Of a stretch of 10,070 bases of DNA, positions 1-6,177 are shown piece after piece (positions within the stretch are counted from its first letter, which is position 1; each line of letters opens with the position of its first letter). A program made the position numbers and the translations under genes. The notes below the pieces were generated by a model. That model saw only the letters and a program-made list of their open reading frames with translations, ran no database searches and was not told where the DNA came from. Where the stretch lies: NCBI GenBank assembly GCA_009778535.1, contig WRJP01000059.1, positions 1-10,070 on the forward strand. Direction: 5' to 3'. Origin of the DNA: Propionibacteriaceae bacterium (GTDB lineage Bacteria > Actinomycetota > Actinomycetes > Propionibacteriales > Propionibacteriaceae).

Positions 1-680
1 GAAATCCCACCGTCAAGTCTGAATTGGAGGCGACTGGTGATCGTCCAATGTCGGGCTTGCTGCTCACCTATCCTGTACATCAAGCCGCTGACATTCTGTT
101 TTGCAAGGCCAATTTGGTACCAGTTGGCAAAGACCAACTTCCACATTTGGAGCAGACCAGGGTGATTGCCCGCCGTTTCGATGAACGTTATGGGCGCCTT
201 CACGCCGACCAGCCGGTTTTTCCGCAAGCTGAGGCTCTGCTGTCTAATGCCGCCAATGTGTTGGGTATGGACGGGCAGAAGATGAGCAAATCTCGTAATA
301 ATGCCATCGAGATCGGGATGGACGCGGATACCACGGCCAAACTGATCAAGAAGGCTGTCACTGATTCAGATCGCAACATCAGCTACGATCCGGTTAATCG
401 CCCCGAGGTGTCGAATCTGGTGATGTTGGCTGGGCTTTGCCTGGAACGCGACCCCAATGAAATCGCAGCCGAGATCGGTGATGGCGGTGGCGGGACTTTG
501 AAGAGAGTCGTAACCGAAGCCGTGAACGAATTCTTTGCCCCGATACGTGCCCGACGTCAAGAACTCGCCGCCGATCTGGGCTATCTGGAAGCCGTGCTAT
601 CGCAGGGCAACCAGGCAGCTAACGAAGTTGCCGAAGCCACCCTTGCACAGGTGCGTCAAGCCATGGGCATGGTCTACTAA
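1..680 (+). CDS. trpS: Tryptophanyl-tRNA synthetase, C-terminal two thirds (5' end outside window)
   Basis: Cytosolic class I aminoacyl-tRNA synthetase that charges tRNA-Trp with tryptophan using ATP. The reading frame is open from base 3 to a TAA at 678-680, giving 225 visible residues of a family that is usually about 330-340 long. The Rossmann-fold first part with the HIGH-type motif therefore lies upstream of the window. Visible family marks are the NPTVKSELE stretch right at the edge, the tryptophan-pocket segment GLLLTYPVHQAADILF, the VGKDQLPHLEQTR segment, and the second class I signature KMSKS at 279-293, which binds ATP and the tRNA acceptor end. The C-terminal helical anticodon-binding part ends in MGMVY. 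No truncation or frameshift is visible in the part present. The methionine and leucine codons near the left edge (TTG at 24) are internal, not a start. Family assignment is very secure. Confidence 0.96.
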   Translation, partial: NPTVKSELEATGDRPMSGLLLTYPVHQAADILFCKANLVPVGKDQLPHLEQTRVIARRFDERYGRLHADQPVFPQAEALLSNAANVLGMDGQKMSKSRNNAIEIGMDADTTAKLIKKAVTDSDRNISYDPVNRPEVSNLVMLAGLCLERDPNEIAAEIGDGGGGTLKRVVTEAVNEFFAPIRARRQELAADLGYLEAVLSQGNQAANEVAEATLAQVRQAMGMVY

Positions 681-692
681 CTCGTCGTTTGA

Positions 693-738
693 GCAGACTA
701 GTCGCAGACGTCAGTCAATGTGATGCTATGATGTTGTG
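693..738 (+). promoter_or_regulatory. Putative promoter and operator of the toxin-antitoxin module
   Basis: A good -10 box, TATGAT, lies at 727-732. Initiation about seven bases downstream would fall on the A of the antitoxin ATG at 739, so the transcript would be leaderless; this agrees with the absence of any Shine-Dalgarno before that ATG. No convincing -35 hexamer is seen at the proper distance, which is common in actinobacteria. Upstream, GCAGAC occurs at 693-698 and again at 704-709, exactly 11 bp apart, overlapping the palindromes GACTAGTC (696-703) and GACGTC (707-712). Ribbon-helix-helix antitoxins bind such helically phased half-sites to repress their own operons, so this is the natural operator candidate. 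The elements are read from the sequence; the function is inferred. Confidence 0.45.
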
Positions 739-960
739 ATGCGCACAACTCTTGATATTGATCCTAGAGTACTTGCGGCGGCACGAGTCAAAGCAGCCGC
801 TGAGTCCACCTCTATTGGTAGGGCGGTCTCTGAGTTAGCTCTGAATGGCATGGCTGGCCAGCCCGTTGTTTTAACTAAGGGATTTCCGGTGTTTCCTGCT
901 GTGGAAGGGCATGTGATTACCGATGAATTAGTGGCCGCACATCGTGACGATGTGGCCTGA
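739..960 (+). CDS. vapB: VapB-like ribbon-helix-helix antitoxin
   Basis: Predicted antitoxin of a type II toxin-antitoxin pair; it should neutralise the downstream PIN-domain RNase by direct binding and repress the operon. The product is 73 residues from the ATG at 739. The start MRTTLDIDPRVLAAARVKA is the classic CopG/Arc-like DNA-binding strand followed by the first helix (about residues 1-20), and TSIGRAVSELALNGM forms the second helix. The C-terminal part, with GFPVFP and then VITDELVAAHRDD, matches the toxin-binding tail seen in actinobacterial VapB proteins paired with this VapC subfamily. A GTG at 736 would add one residue, but the -10 box placement favours 739. The TGA stop is separated from the toxin ATG by one base, implying translational coupling. 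The family is clear; the specific gene name is generic. Confidence 0.85.
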   Translation: MRTTLDIDPRVLAAARVKAAAESTSIGRAVSELALNGMAGQPVVLTKGFPVFPAVEGHVITDELVAAHRDDVA

Positions 961-961
961 A

Positions 962-1387
962 ATGCTGAGTCGCTATCTACCAGATATCAACGTTCTGCTT
1001 GCGCTAACGAACGCCGGTCATATTCATCACCTGCGTGCACACCAGTGGTTCTCTCAAATCTCGGGTTGGGCAACCACACCTTTCACCGAAGCCGGTTTCG
1101 TGCGACTGATGCTGAACCCAGTGGTGACCGGACGCAAAATTGCAGCACCGCAAGTTCTCGCGGCACTGGCCGCATTACGAGCATTGCCAGGACATAGTTT
1201 TCTTTCCGACACTTCATCTTTAGGCACGCCAAATATTGACTTGAGTGGATTGAGAGGACACCGTCAAGTGACCGATCTTCACTTGGTCAATTTAGCTGCC
1301 AGCGCAAAACTAGTACTGGCAACATTCGACTCTGCCATCAAAACAGCGCTGCTGCCACAAGATCAACACCTCGTCGAGCTGGTATAA
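962..1387 (+). CDS. vapC: VapC-like PIN-domain ribonuclease toxin
   Basis: Predicted magnesium-dependent endoribonuclease toxin, inhibited by the antitoxin encoded just upstream. With the ATG at 962 the product is 141 residues, the usual PIN toxin length. The four acidic residues of the PIN active site are visible: Asp8 in YLPDINVLLAL, Glu43 in TPFTEAGFVRL, Asp105 in RQVTDLHL, and Asp123 in LATFDSAI. The HxxH-like segment near residue 20 (HIHH), the GWATTPFTEAGFVR block and the LRGHRQVTD block are typical of the subfamily expanded in Mycobacterium tuberculosis (the TIGR00028-type family). In-frame GTG 944 and ATG 950 would give short N-terminal extensions overlapping vapB; 962 is preferred because family members begin only a few residues before the first Asp. 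There is no clear Shine-Dalgarno, so expression probably depends on coupling to vapB. No catalytic residue is missing, so the toxin looks intact. Confidence 0.88.
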   Translation: MLSRYLPDINVLLALTNAGHIHHLRAHQWFSQISGWATTPFTEAGFVRLMLNPVVTGRKIAAPQVLAALAALRALPGHSFLSDTSSLGTPNIDLSGLRGHRQVTDLHLVNLAASAKLVLATFDSAIKTALLPQDQHLVELV

Positions 1388-1434
1388 CCGCCCAATTACT
1401 ACAGTCAGCAGTGATGCCGCCCAGCGCTTGCCGA

Positions 1435-1463
1435 TTGACAAGAAAGAGGCACATTTCATCAAA
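1435..1463 (+). promoter_or_regulatory. Weak promoter candidate before the activase-like gene
   Basis: A perfect -35-type hexamer TTGACA lies at 1435-1440, inside the 99-base gap between the toxin stop and the next start codon. At a 17-base spacing the -10 position (1458-1463) reads ATCAAA, a poor match. A TAGACT at 1469-1474 looks more like a -10 box but is 28 bases from the hexamer, too far to pair with it. The gap shows no strong stem-loop followed by a T run that would serve as a terminator for the toxin-antitoxin module. Only the hexamer is solid; promoter activity is a guess. Confidence 0.25.
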
Positions 1464-1486
1464 CGCACTAGACTTAGCCCTCAGAT

Positions 1487-4400
1487 ATGCAAAAAACATT
1501 AGCACTAGGCCTGGATGTGGGTTCGACCACGGTGAAGGCGGTTGTACTCGACGACGGCGAAATAGTTTTCAGTGACTACCGGCGTCATAACGCAGATGTA
1601 CGCGGAGAACTGTCCAAACTGCTGCGCGATGTCGCTGACGCATTCCCAGGCGACCTGGTAAATATTGCGATGACTGGGTCGGCTGGGCTGGGGCTAGCCA
1701 AGCTCTTAGGCATTACGTTCATCCAAGAGGTGATAGCTTCCACGAAGGCCATCGAAACCACGGTGCCTGACGTTGACGTGATCATCGAGTTAGGCGGCGA
1801 AGACGCCAAAATCACTTATTTGCATCCGGTACCGGAACAGCGAATGAATGGAACCTGTGCGGGCGGAACCGGCGCGTTCATCGACCAGATGGCAGTCCTA
1901 CTAAAGACCGACGCCGCCGGCCTGGATGTGCTTGCCGAGCAGTACCAAAATCTGTACCCGATAGCTTCCAGGTGCGGGGTTTTTGCCAAATCCGATATTC
2001 AACCACTACTCAATCAAGGAGCGCCGCACGCCGACATTGCTGCGAGCGTTTTCCAGGCAGTAGCTACTCAAACCATTGCCGGGCTGGCTTGTGGACATCC
2101 GATCAGGGGCAAGGTGTGTTTCTTGGGTGGCCCGCTGCATTTCCTACCCCAGCTACGTCAGGCGTACCGGCGGGCACTACCAGCAGTAGACGAGTTCGTG
2201 ACCGTACCCAACGCCCAGCTTTTCGTGGCATACGGAGCGGGGTTACACGCGAGCGGCCCCGCGCTATCCTTGCAACACCTGGCCGCCGAACTGGAGGCGA
2301 CCACAGCTTTTGAAATCGATACAAAGACCCTGCGTCCACTATTTGCTGACGAAACGCAACGACAAGAGTTCAACTCCCGACACAGTAAGCACTCCGTGGA
2401 AACAGCCGACCTAAAATCTGCGGTCGGGTCGCTTTTCCTAGGAGTGGATGCCGGTTCTACCACCATCAAATCTGTGGTGATCGACACCGCACAGCGAGTA
2501 CTGTTCTCCACCTACGGCTCGAACGAGGGTGACCCCCTAGCCGCCGCCTTAGAGATTTCACGCCGCCTCCGCAGTGAACTACCCTCCCAAGCCTGGATAG
2601 GGCGCGCCTGCGTCACCGGATACGGAGAGAACCTAGTACAGGCCGCGATTCATGCCGACGAGGGTGAAATCGAAACGATGGCACACTTTCGGGCAGCCAA
2701 ACGCTTCGCTCCCGAAGTGACCAGCGTTATCGACATCGGCGGCCAAGACATGAAATTCTTGCGGATTCGCAATCAGGTAGTCGACTCGATAGCGGTTAAT
2801 GAGGCTTGCAGTTCCGGTTGCGGGTCGTTTTTGGAAACCTTCGCCACCACCATGAATACCTCGGTGAAGGACTTCGCGGCAGCCGGGTGCACCTCGCAGT
2901 TCCCAGTCGATCTGGGCTCGCGTTGCACAGTATTCATGAACTCGTCGGTCAAACATGCCCAAAAAGAAGGCGCGAGTTTGGCAGACATTTCAGCGGGACT
3001 GTCCTATTCGGTGGTGCGCAATGCCCTGTATAAGGTGATAAAACTGCGTGAAGCTGGCGAGTTGGGCGCATGCGTCGTCGTCCAAGGTGGGACATTTTTG
3101 AATGACGCGGTGCTGCGTTCGTTTGAATTGCTAACCGGAATCACTGCCATACGTCCAAATATCGCTGGCTTGATGGGAGCCTACGGTGCTGCGCTGACTG
3201 CCCTAAAACACTATGAACCAGGCGCTGTAAGCCGTTTCATGTCGCGCGATTTGGACGGGTTTAGTGCCGAATCACAGCAAAAGATATGCCAGCTATGCGC
3301 TAACCATTGCAAGCTGACGATCACAACCTTCGACGACGATACCCGCAATGTCTCCGGTAATCGCTGTGAACGCGGCGCCTCGTTGGACAAAGACGCTGTT
3401 AAATCTGAGATTCCCAACCTGTACGACTATAAATATCAACGGATTTTTGGCTACCGACGTCTTTCAAAAGCTGCGGCGACCCGCGGCGAGATTGGAATAC
3501 CAAGGGCGTTGGGCATCTACGAGGACTATCCGCTGTGGTTTACGATTCTCACCCAGCTAGGTTTTCGGGTGATTTTGTCCGGACGCAGTTCGCATGAGTT
3601 GTTTGAAACCGGAATGGAATCAATTCCAGCAGAGAACGTCTGTTACCCAGCGAAACTGGCGCATGGCCATATCGAATGGCTACTTGACAAGGGCGTTGAC
3701 ACTATCTTTTTCCCTTGCGCGACATATGCTCGCCGCGAGTTCGCCGATGCTGATAATCACTACAACTGTCCAATAGTGGCGTATTACCCGCAGGTATTAC
3801 ACAAAAACGTGGATAGGCTCCGCGACGATTCCATCCGATATTTGGATCCCTTCGTCAACCTGGACGACCCGAGTGATTTGGCGCACAAACTCACGCAAGC
3901 GTTTGCCGACTGGGGGGTGAGTTTTGAAGAAATTGAGCTGGCGGTTAATGCTGGCTATGCGGAGTTGGACAAGGTGCACGCTGACATCCGCGCGGCCGGA
4001 GATCGCGCGCTGCAATACCTGCGAGAAAACAAGATGCGTGGGATAGTGCTGGCTGGTCGCCCGTACCATATCGACCCCGAGATTCATCACGGGATTCCCG
4101 AGATGATCACAAAACTGGGCATGGGGGTGCTCAGTGAGGATGCGCTCACTTTTGGGCTCGACCAGACCCATTTGGCGCGGCCTATTCGGGTGATGGATCA
4201 ATGGGCGTATCATTCCAGGCTTTATGAAGCTGCGGCGCAAGTGCGGATAGCTGATGATCTGAATCTGGTGCAGTTGAATTCGTTTGGCTGTGGCCTGGAT
4301 GCGATTACCACTGACCAGGTGCAGGAAATCCTGGAAAACGCCGGTGATGTCTATACGGTGATAAAGATTGATGAAGTCTCTAATCTGGGTGCGGCGACGA

Positions 4401-5809
4401 TAAGGCTGCGTTCACTGATGGCCGCGACCGCTGAGCGTCCGGTTAGTTTAGATATTGACACCACCGATCCAGTAGCCGCACTGTACCTGCCAACAACAGA
4501 TCGTCCCCGTTTCATGCCGGACGACAAGGCCCAACGCACCATTTTTGCTCCGCAACTTTCACCGGTTCATTTCAGGATGCTGGAACCAATCTTCGCGCGA
4601 GCTGGTTACGATGTGAAGGTCTTGGAAAAGGCGACTCCCGCAGATGTCGAATGCGGGTTGAAGTACGTAAATAACGACGTGTGTTTTCCGGCGATCATGG
4701 TGATTGGGCAGTTGATCAACGCCTTTGAAACTGGGGTAGCTGATCCGAAACGTTCGGCGGTGGCACTGACCCAAACTGGCGGGATGTGCCGCGATTCTAA
4801 CTACACCGGGATGCTGCGTAAAGGGTTGGCGCATGCCGGTTACGCCGAAGTTCCAGTGATTGCTCTGTCAACACAAGGTCTGGAAACCAACCCCGGATTC
4901 AAGATCAGTTTGCCGATGCTCAACCGAGCGTTGCAAGCTATGGTGATCGGCGACGTGTTACAAGCTGTCTTGCTGCGAGTAAGACCCTATGAGGTAAGCG
5001 AAGGTGGGGCGAACGCACTTTACCAACGCTGGGATGCGATAACCCGCGAGTTCTTTGACGGCGGCTATTCGCCGACATTCGGGGGCAGGTTGGGTTACCG
5101 GCGGCTGCTGCGCGAACTGGTCAGAGAATTTGATGAGCTGCCATTGTTGAGCATTCCGCGCAAACCTCGGGTGGGCATCGTCGGTGAGATTCTGGTCAAA
5201 TTCCAACCTGATGCCAATAACAATGTGATCCAGGTTATCGAATCCGAAGGCTGTGAAGCCGTGGTGGCATCGTTGGCGGGATATTTCGCTTCAGCGATCA
5301 CTACAAATGTTTGGCGTATTGAGAATATGGGGCAGGGTAACCGTAAGGATTTACGGACTACCAAGATTTTCGGCTGGATATTTGAACAATATGGCAAGCC
5401 CGCAAATCTGGCTTTGGAAAAGGCTAACGGAAAATTCGACATTCCAGTCTCCATAGAAATGATCCGCGACTATGCCGCAGACGTGATTGATATCGGAACC
5501 GAAGCTGGCGAGGGTTGGGCGCTGGTCGGAGAAATGGTTGAGTTCATCCATGCTGGGGTTCCCAATATCATCTGCTGCCAACCGTTTGCTTGCCTGCCGA
5601 ATCATGTGATCGGCCGCGGTGTCTTTGCCGAACTGCGCCGTCAGCATCCGCAAGCCAATATCGTCTCAATTGACTATGACCCCGGCGCGTCCGAGGTTAA
5701 CCAGCTGAACCGCATCAAACTGATGGCTGCAACTGCGCATGCCAACCACCAAGACCCCACCCACACATCAGGGGACAGGTTGCTGGCTGACACCTCGCTC
5801 CCGAAATGA
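1487..5809 (+). CDS. Giant tandem BadF/HgdC-type activase fused to dehydratase-like domains
   Basis: A 1440-residue cytosolic protein of the acyl-CoA dehydratase activase-related class. Two ASKHA-fold ATPase domains occur in tandem. The first, about residues 5-265, has the phosphate loop LGLDVGSTTVKAVV, Cys124 in NGTCAGGTGAF and Cys163 in SRCGVFAKSD. The second, about 316-575, has LGVDAGSTTIKSVV, Cys441 in NEACSSGCGSF and Cys480 in SRCTVFMNSS. In the characterised homodimeric activators the equivalent two cysteines bridge a [4Fe-4S] cluster between subunits, and ATP hydrolysis drives low-potential electron transfer into a dehydratase or reductase. A cysteine cluster follows at 601, 604, 608 and 627. 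Next comes a DUF2229-type region, about 660-900, with VCYPAKLAHGH (Cys719), FFPCATY (Cys744) and HYNCP (Cys761). The C-terminal part, about 1010-1420, has NNDVCFPA (Cys1066), GGMCRDSNY (Cys1101) and cysteines 1363, 1364 and 1369, and resembles BcrC/HgdB-like dehydratase components. The ATG at 1487 lacks a good Shine-Dalgarno, but the ATPase fold starts immediately. Natural substrate and partner are unknown. Confidence 0.88.
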   Translation: MQKTLALGLDVGSTTVKAVVLDDGEIVFSDYRRHNADVRGELSKLLRDVADAFPGDLVNIAMTGSAGLGLAKLLGITFIQEVIASTKAIETTVPDVDVIIELGGEDAKITYLHPVPEQRMNGTCAGGTGAFIDQMAVLLKTDAAGLDVLAEQYQNLYPIASRCGVFAKSDIQPLLNQGAPHADIAASVFQAVATQTIAGLACGHPIRGKVCFLGGPLHFLPQLRQAYRRALPAVDEFVTVPNAQLFVAYGAGLHASGPALSLQHLAAELEATTAFEIDTKTLRPLFADETQRQEFNSRHSKHSVETADLKSAVGSLFLGVDAGSTTIKSVVIDTAQRVLFSTYGSNEGDPLAAALEISRRLRSELPSQAWIGRACVTGYGENLVQAAIHADEGEIETMAHFRAAKRFAPEVTSVIDIGGQDMKFLRIRNQVVDSIAVNEACSSGCGSFLETFATTMNTSVKDFAAAGCTSQFPVDLGSRCTVFMNSSVKHAQKEGASLADISAGLSYSVVRNALYKVIKLREAGELGACVVVQGGTFLNDAVLRSFELLTGITAIRPNIAGLMGAYGAALTALKHYEPGAVSRFMSRDLDGFSAESQQKICQLCANHCKLTITTFDDDTRNVSGNRCERGASLDKDAVKSEIPNLYDYKYQRIFGYRRLSKAAATRGEIGIPRALGIYEDYPLWFTILTQLGFRVILSGRSSHELFETGMESIPAENVCYPAKLAHGHIEWLLDKGVDTIFFPCATYARREFADADNHYNCPIVAYYPQVLHKNVDRLRDDSIRYLDPFVNLDDPSDLAHKLTQAFADWGVSFEEIELAVNAGYAELDKVHADIRAAGDRALQYLRENKMRGIVLAGRPYHIDPEIHHGIPEMITKLGMGVLSEDALTFGLDQTHLARPIRVMDQWAYHSRLYEAAAQVRIADDLNLVQLNSFGCGLDAITTDQVQEILENAGDVYTVIKIDEVSNLGAATIRLRSLMAATAERPVSLDIDTTDPVAALYLPTTDRPRFMPDDKAQRTIFAPQLSPVHFRMLEPIFARAGYDVKVLEKATPADVECGLKYVNNDVCFPAIMVIGQLINAFETGVADPKRSAVALTQTGGMCRDSNYTGMLRKGLAHAGYAEVPVIALSTQGLETNPGFKISLPMLNRALQAMVIGDVLQAVLLRVRPYEVSEGGANALYQRWDAITREFFDGGYSPTFGGRLGYRRLLRELVREFDELPLLSIPRKPRVGIVGEILVKFQPDANNNVIQVIESEGCEAVVASLAGYFASAITTNVWRIENMGQGNRKDLRTTKIFGWIFEQYGKPANLALEKANGKFDIPVSIEMIRDYAADVIDIGTEAGEGWALVGEMVEFIHAGVPNIICCQPFACLPNHVIGRGVFAELRRQHPQANIVSIDYDPGASEVNQLNRIKLMAATAHANHQDPTHTSGDRLLADTSLPK

Positions 5810-6090
5810 CTAAAGCCGTCCAAATCACCCTAGTCGGGCGGGTGCAGGGTGTCGGGATTCGCTACTGGGTTGTTGAAACTGCTCGGAAGTTAGCTCTAAA
5901 CGGCTGGGTGTGCAACGAGCTTGATCGCTCGGTGCGGATTTGGGCTGAGGGTGAAGCCGAAGCTGTTGACGCGTTAGTAAATCTGTGTGAAACACCCTGG
6001 CTACCTCAGCGCCCAGGCCACATCGAGTCTGTGGGAGTGCTCCAAGTAGCACCAGTTGGCGAAGAAGGCTTCCACGTCCGCTGGCGTTGA
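5806..6090 (+). CDS. acyP: Acylphosphatase
   Basis: Small cytosolic enzyme (94 residues, the normal family length) that hydrolyses carboxyl-phosphate bonds such as those of acetyl phosphate or 1,3-bisphosphoglycerate. The family signature VGRVQGVGIRYWV spans about residues 10-22 and carries the phosphate-cradle arginine, Arg19. The second signature, LNGWVCNELDRSVRIWAEG at about 31-49, supplies the catalytic asparagine, Asn37. Both catalytic residues are present, so it should be active. Two small departures are isoleucine where phenylalanine usually follows QGVG, and DRS in place of the usual DGS. The ATG overlaps the stop of the activase-like gene in the ATGA configuration, with no Shine-Dalgarno in front, so translation probably depends on ribosomes terminating on the upstream gene. 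The stop is TGA followed directly by TAA. A link between the substrates of the two enzymes is plausible but not shown. Confidence 0.92.
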   Translation: MTKAVQITLVGRVQGVGIRYWVVETARKLALNGWVCNELDRSVRIWAEGEAEAVDALVNLCETPWLPQRPGHIESVGVLQVAPVGEEGFHVRWR

Positions 6091-6118
6091 TAACGAAGTG
6101 TCTTGACCGGAACCGACT

Positions 6119-6144
6119 TGAGTCAGAACTGAGGTAGATTTGAG
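6119..6144 (+). repeat. Three TGAG units phased at 11 bp before transketolase
   Basis: TGAG occurs at 6119-6122, 6130-6133 and 6141-6144, each 11 bp after the last. The last two units extend to TGAGGTA (6130-6136 and 6141-6147). The array sits in the 87-base gap between the acylphosphatase stop and the transketolase start, where a promoter or operator would be expected. One-turn spacing would put all units on one face of the helix. A TTGACC at 6103-6108 could be a -35 element, but no matching -10 box is evident. The pattern is seen directly; any regulatory role is inferred and chance is possible because the unit is short. Confidence 0.3.
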
Positions 6145-6165
6145 GTATTCAGGTTGCACTCGTAC

Positions 6166-6172
6166 GGAAGGA
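6166..6172 (+). promoter_or_regulatory. Ribosome binding site of transketolase
   Basis: GGAAGGA ends five bases before the ATG at 6178. It decides the start: the in-frame TTG at 6154 would place this site inside the coding sequence and has no comparable motif upstream. Confidence 0.75.
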
Positions 6173-6177
6173 AACCG

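Noticed and set aside
681..735. Possible terminator after trpS formed by GTTT and AGAC (687-698) or by the small palindromes.
   Set aside because: The stems are four bases or rely on wobble pairs, and no T tract follows.
944..961. Longer toxin starting at GTG 944 or ATG 950.
   Set aside because: Toxins of this subfamily begin shortly before the first active-site Asp; ATG 962, one base after the antitoxin stop, fits better, though 950 cannot be excluded.
1585..1815. Antisense open frame in the activase-like gene, and many similar antisense frames elsewhere in the window.
   Set aside because: They lie wholly within well-recognised genes, have no family features or ribosome binding sites, and are expected by chance opposite coding sequence.
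2383..2428. Linker peptide SVETADLKSAVGS and its DNA recall the anticodon region of a leucine tRNA (UAA-like), hinting at an inserted tRNA fragment.
   Set aside because: No cloverleaf can be drawn: the bases around CTAAAAT do not make a five-pair anticodon stem with a seven-base loop, and no acceptor or T arm is present. The frame runs through it cleanly, so it is best read as a protein linker.
6154..6177. Eight-residue upstream extension of transketolase from TTG 6154.
   Set aside because: The GGAAGGA site at 6166-6172 is correctly placed for the ATG at 6178 and would lie inside the extended frame; the family does not need the extra residues.
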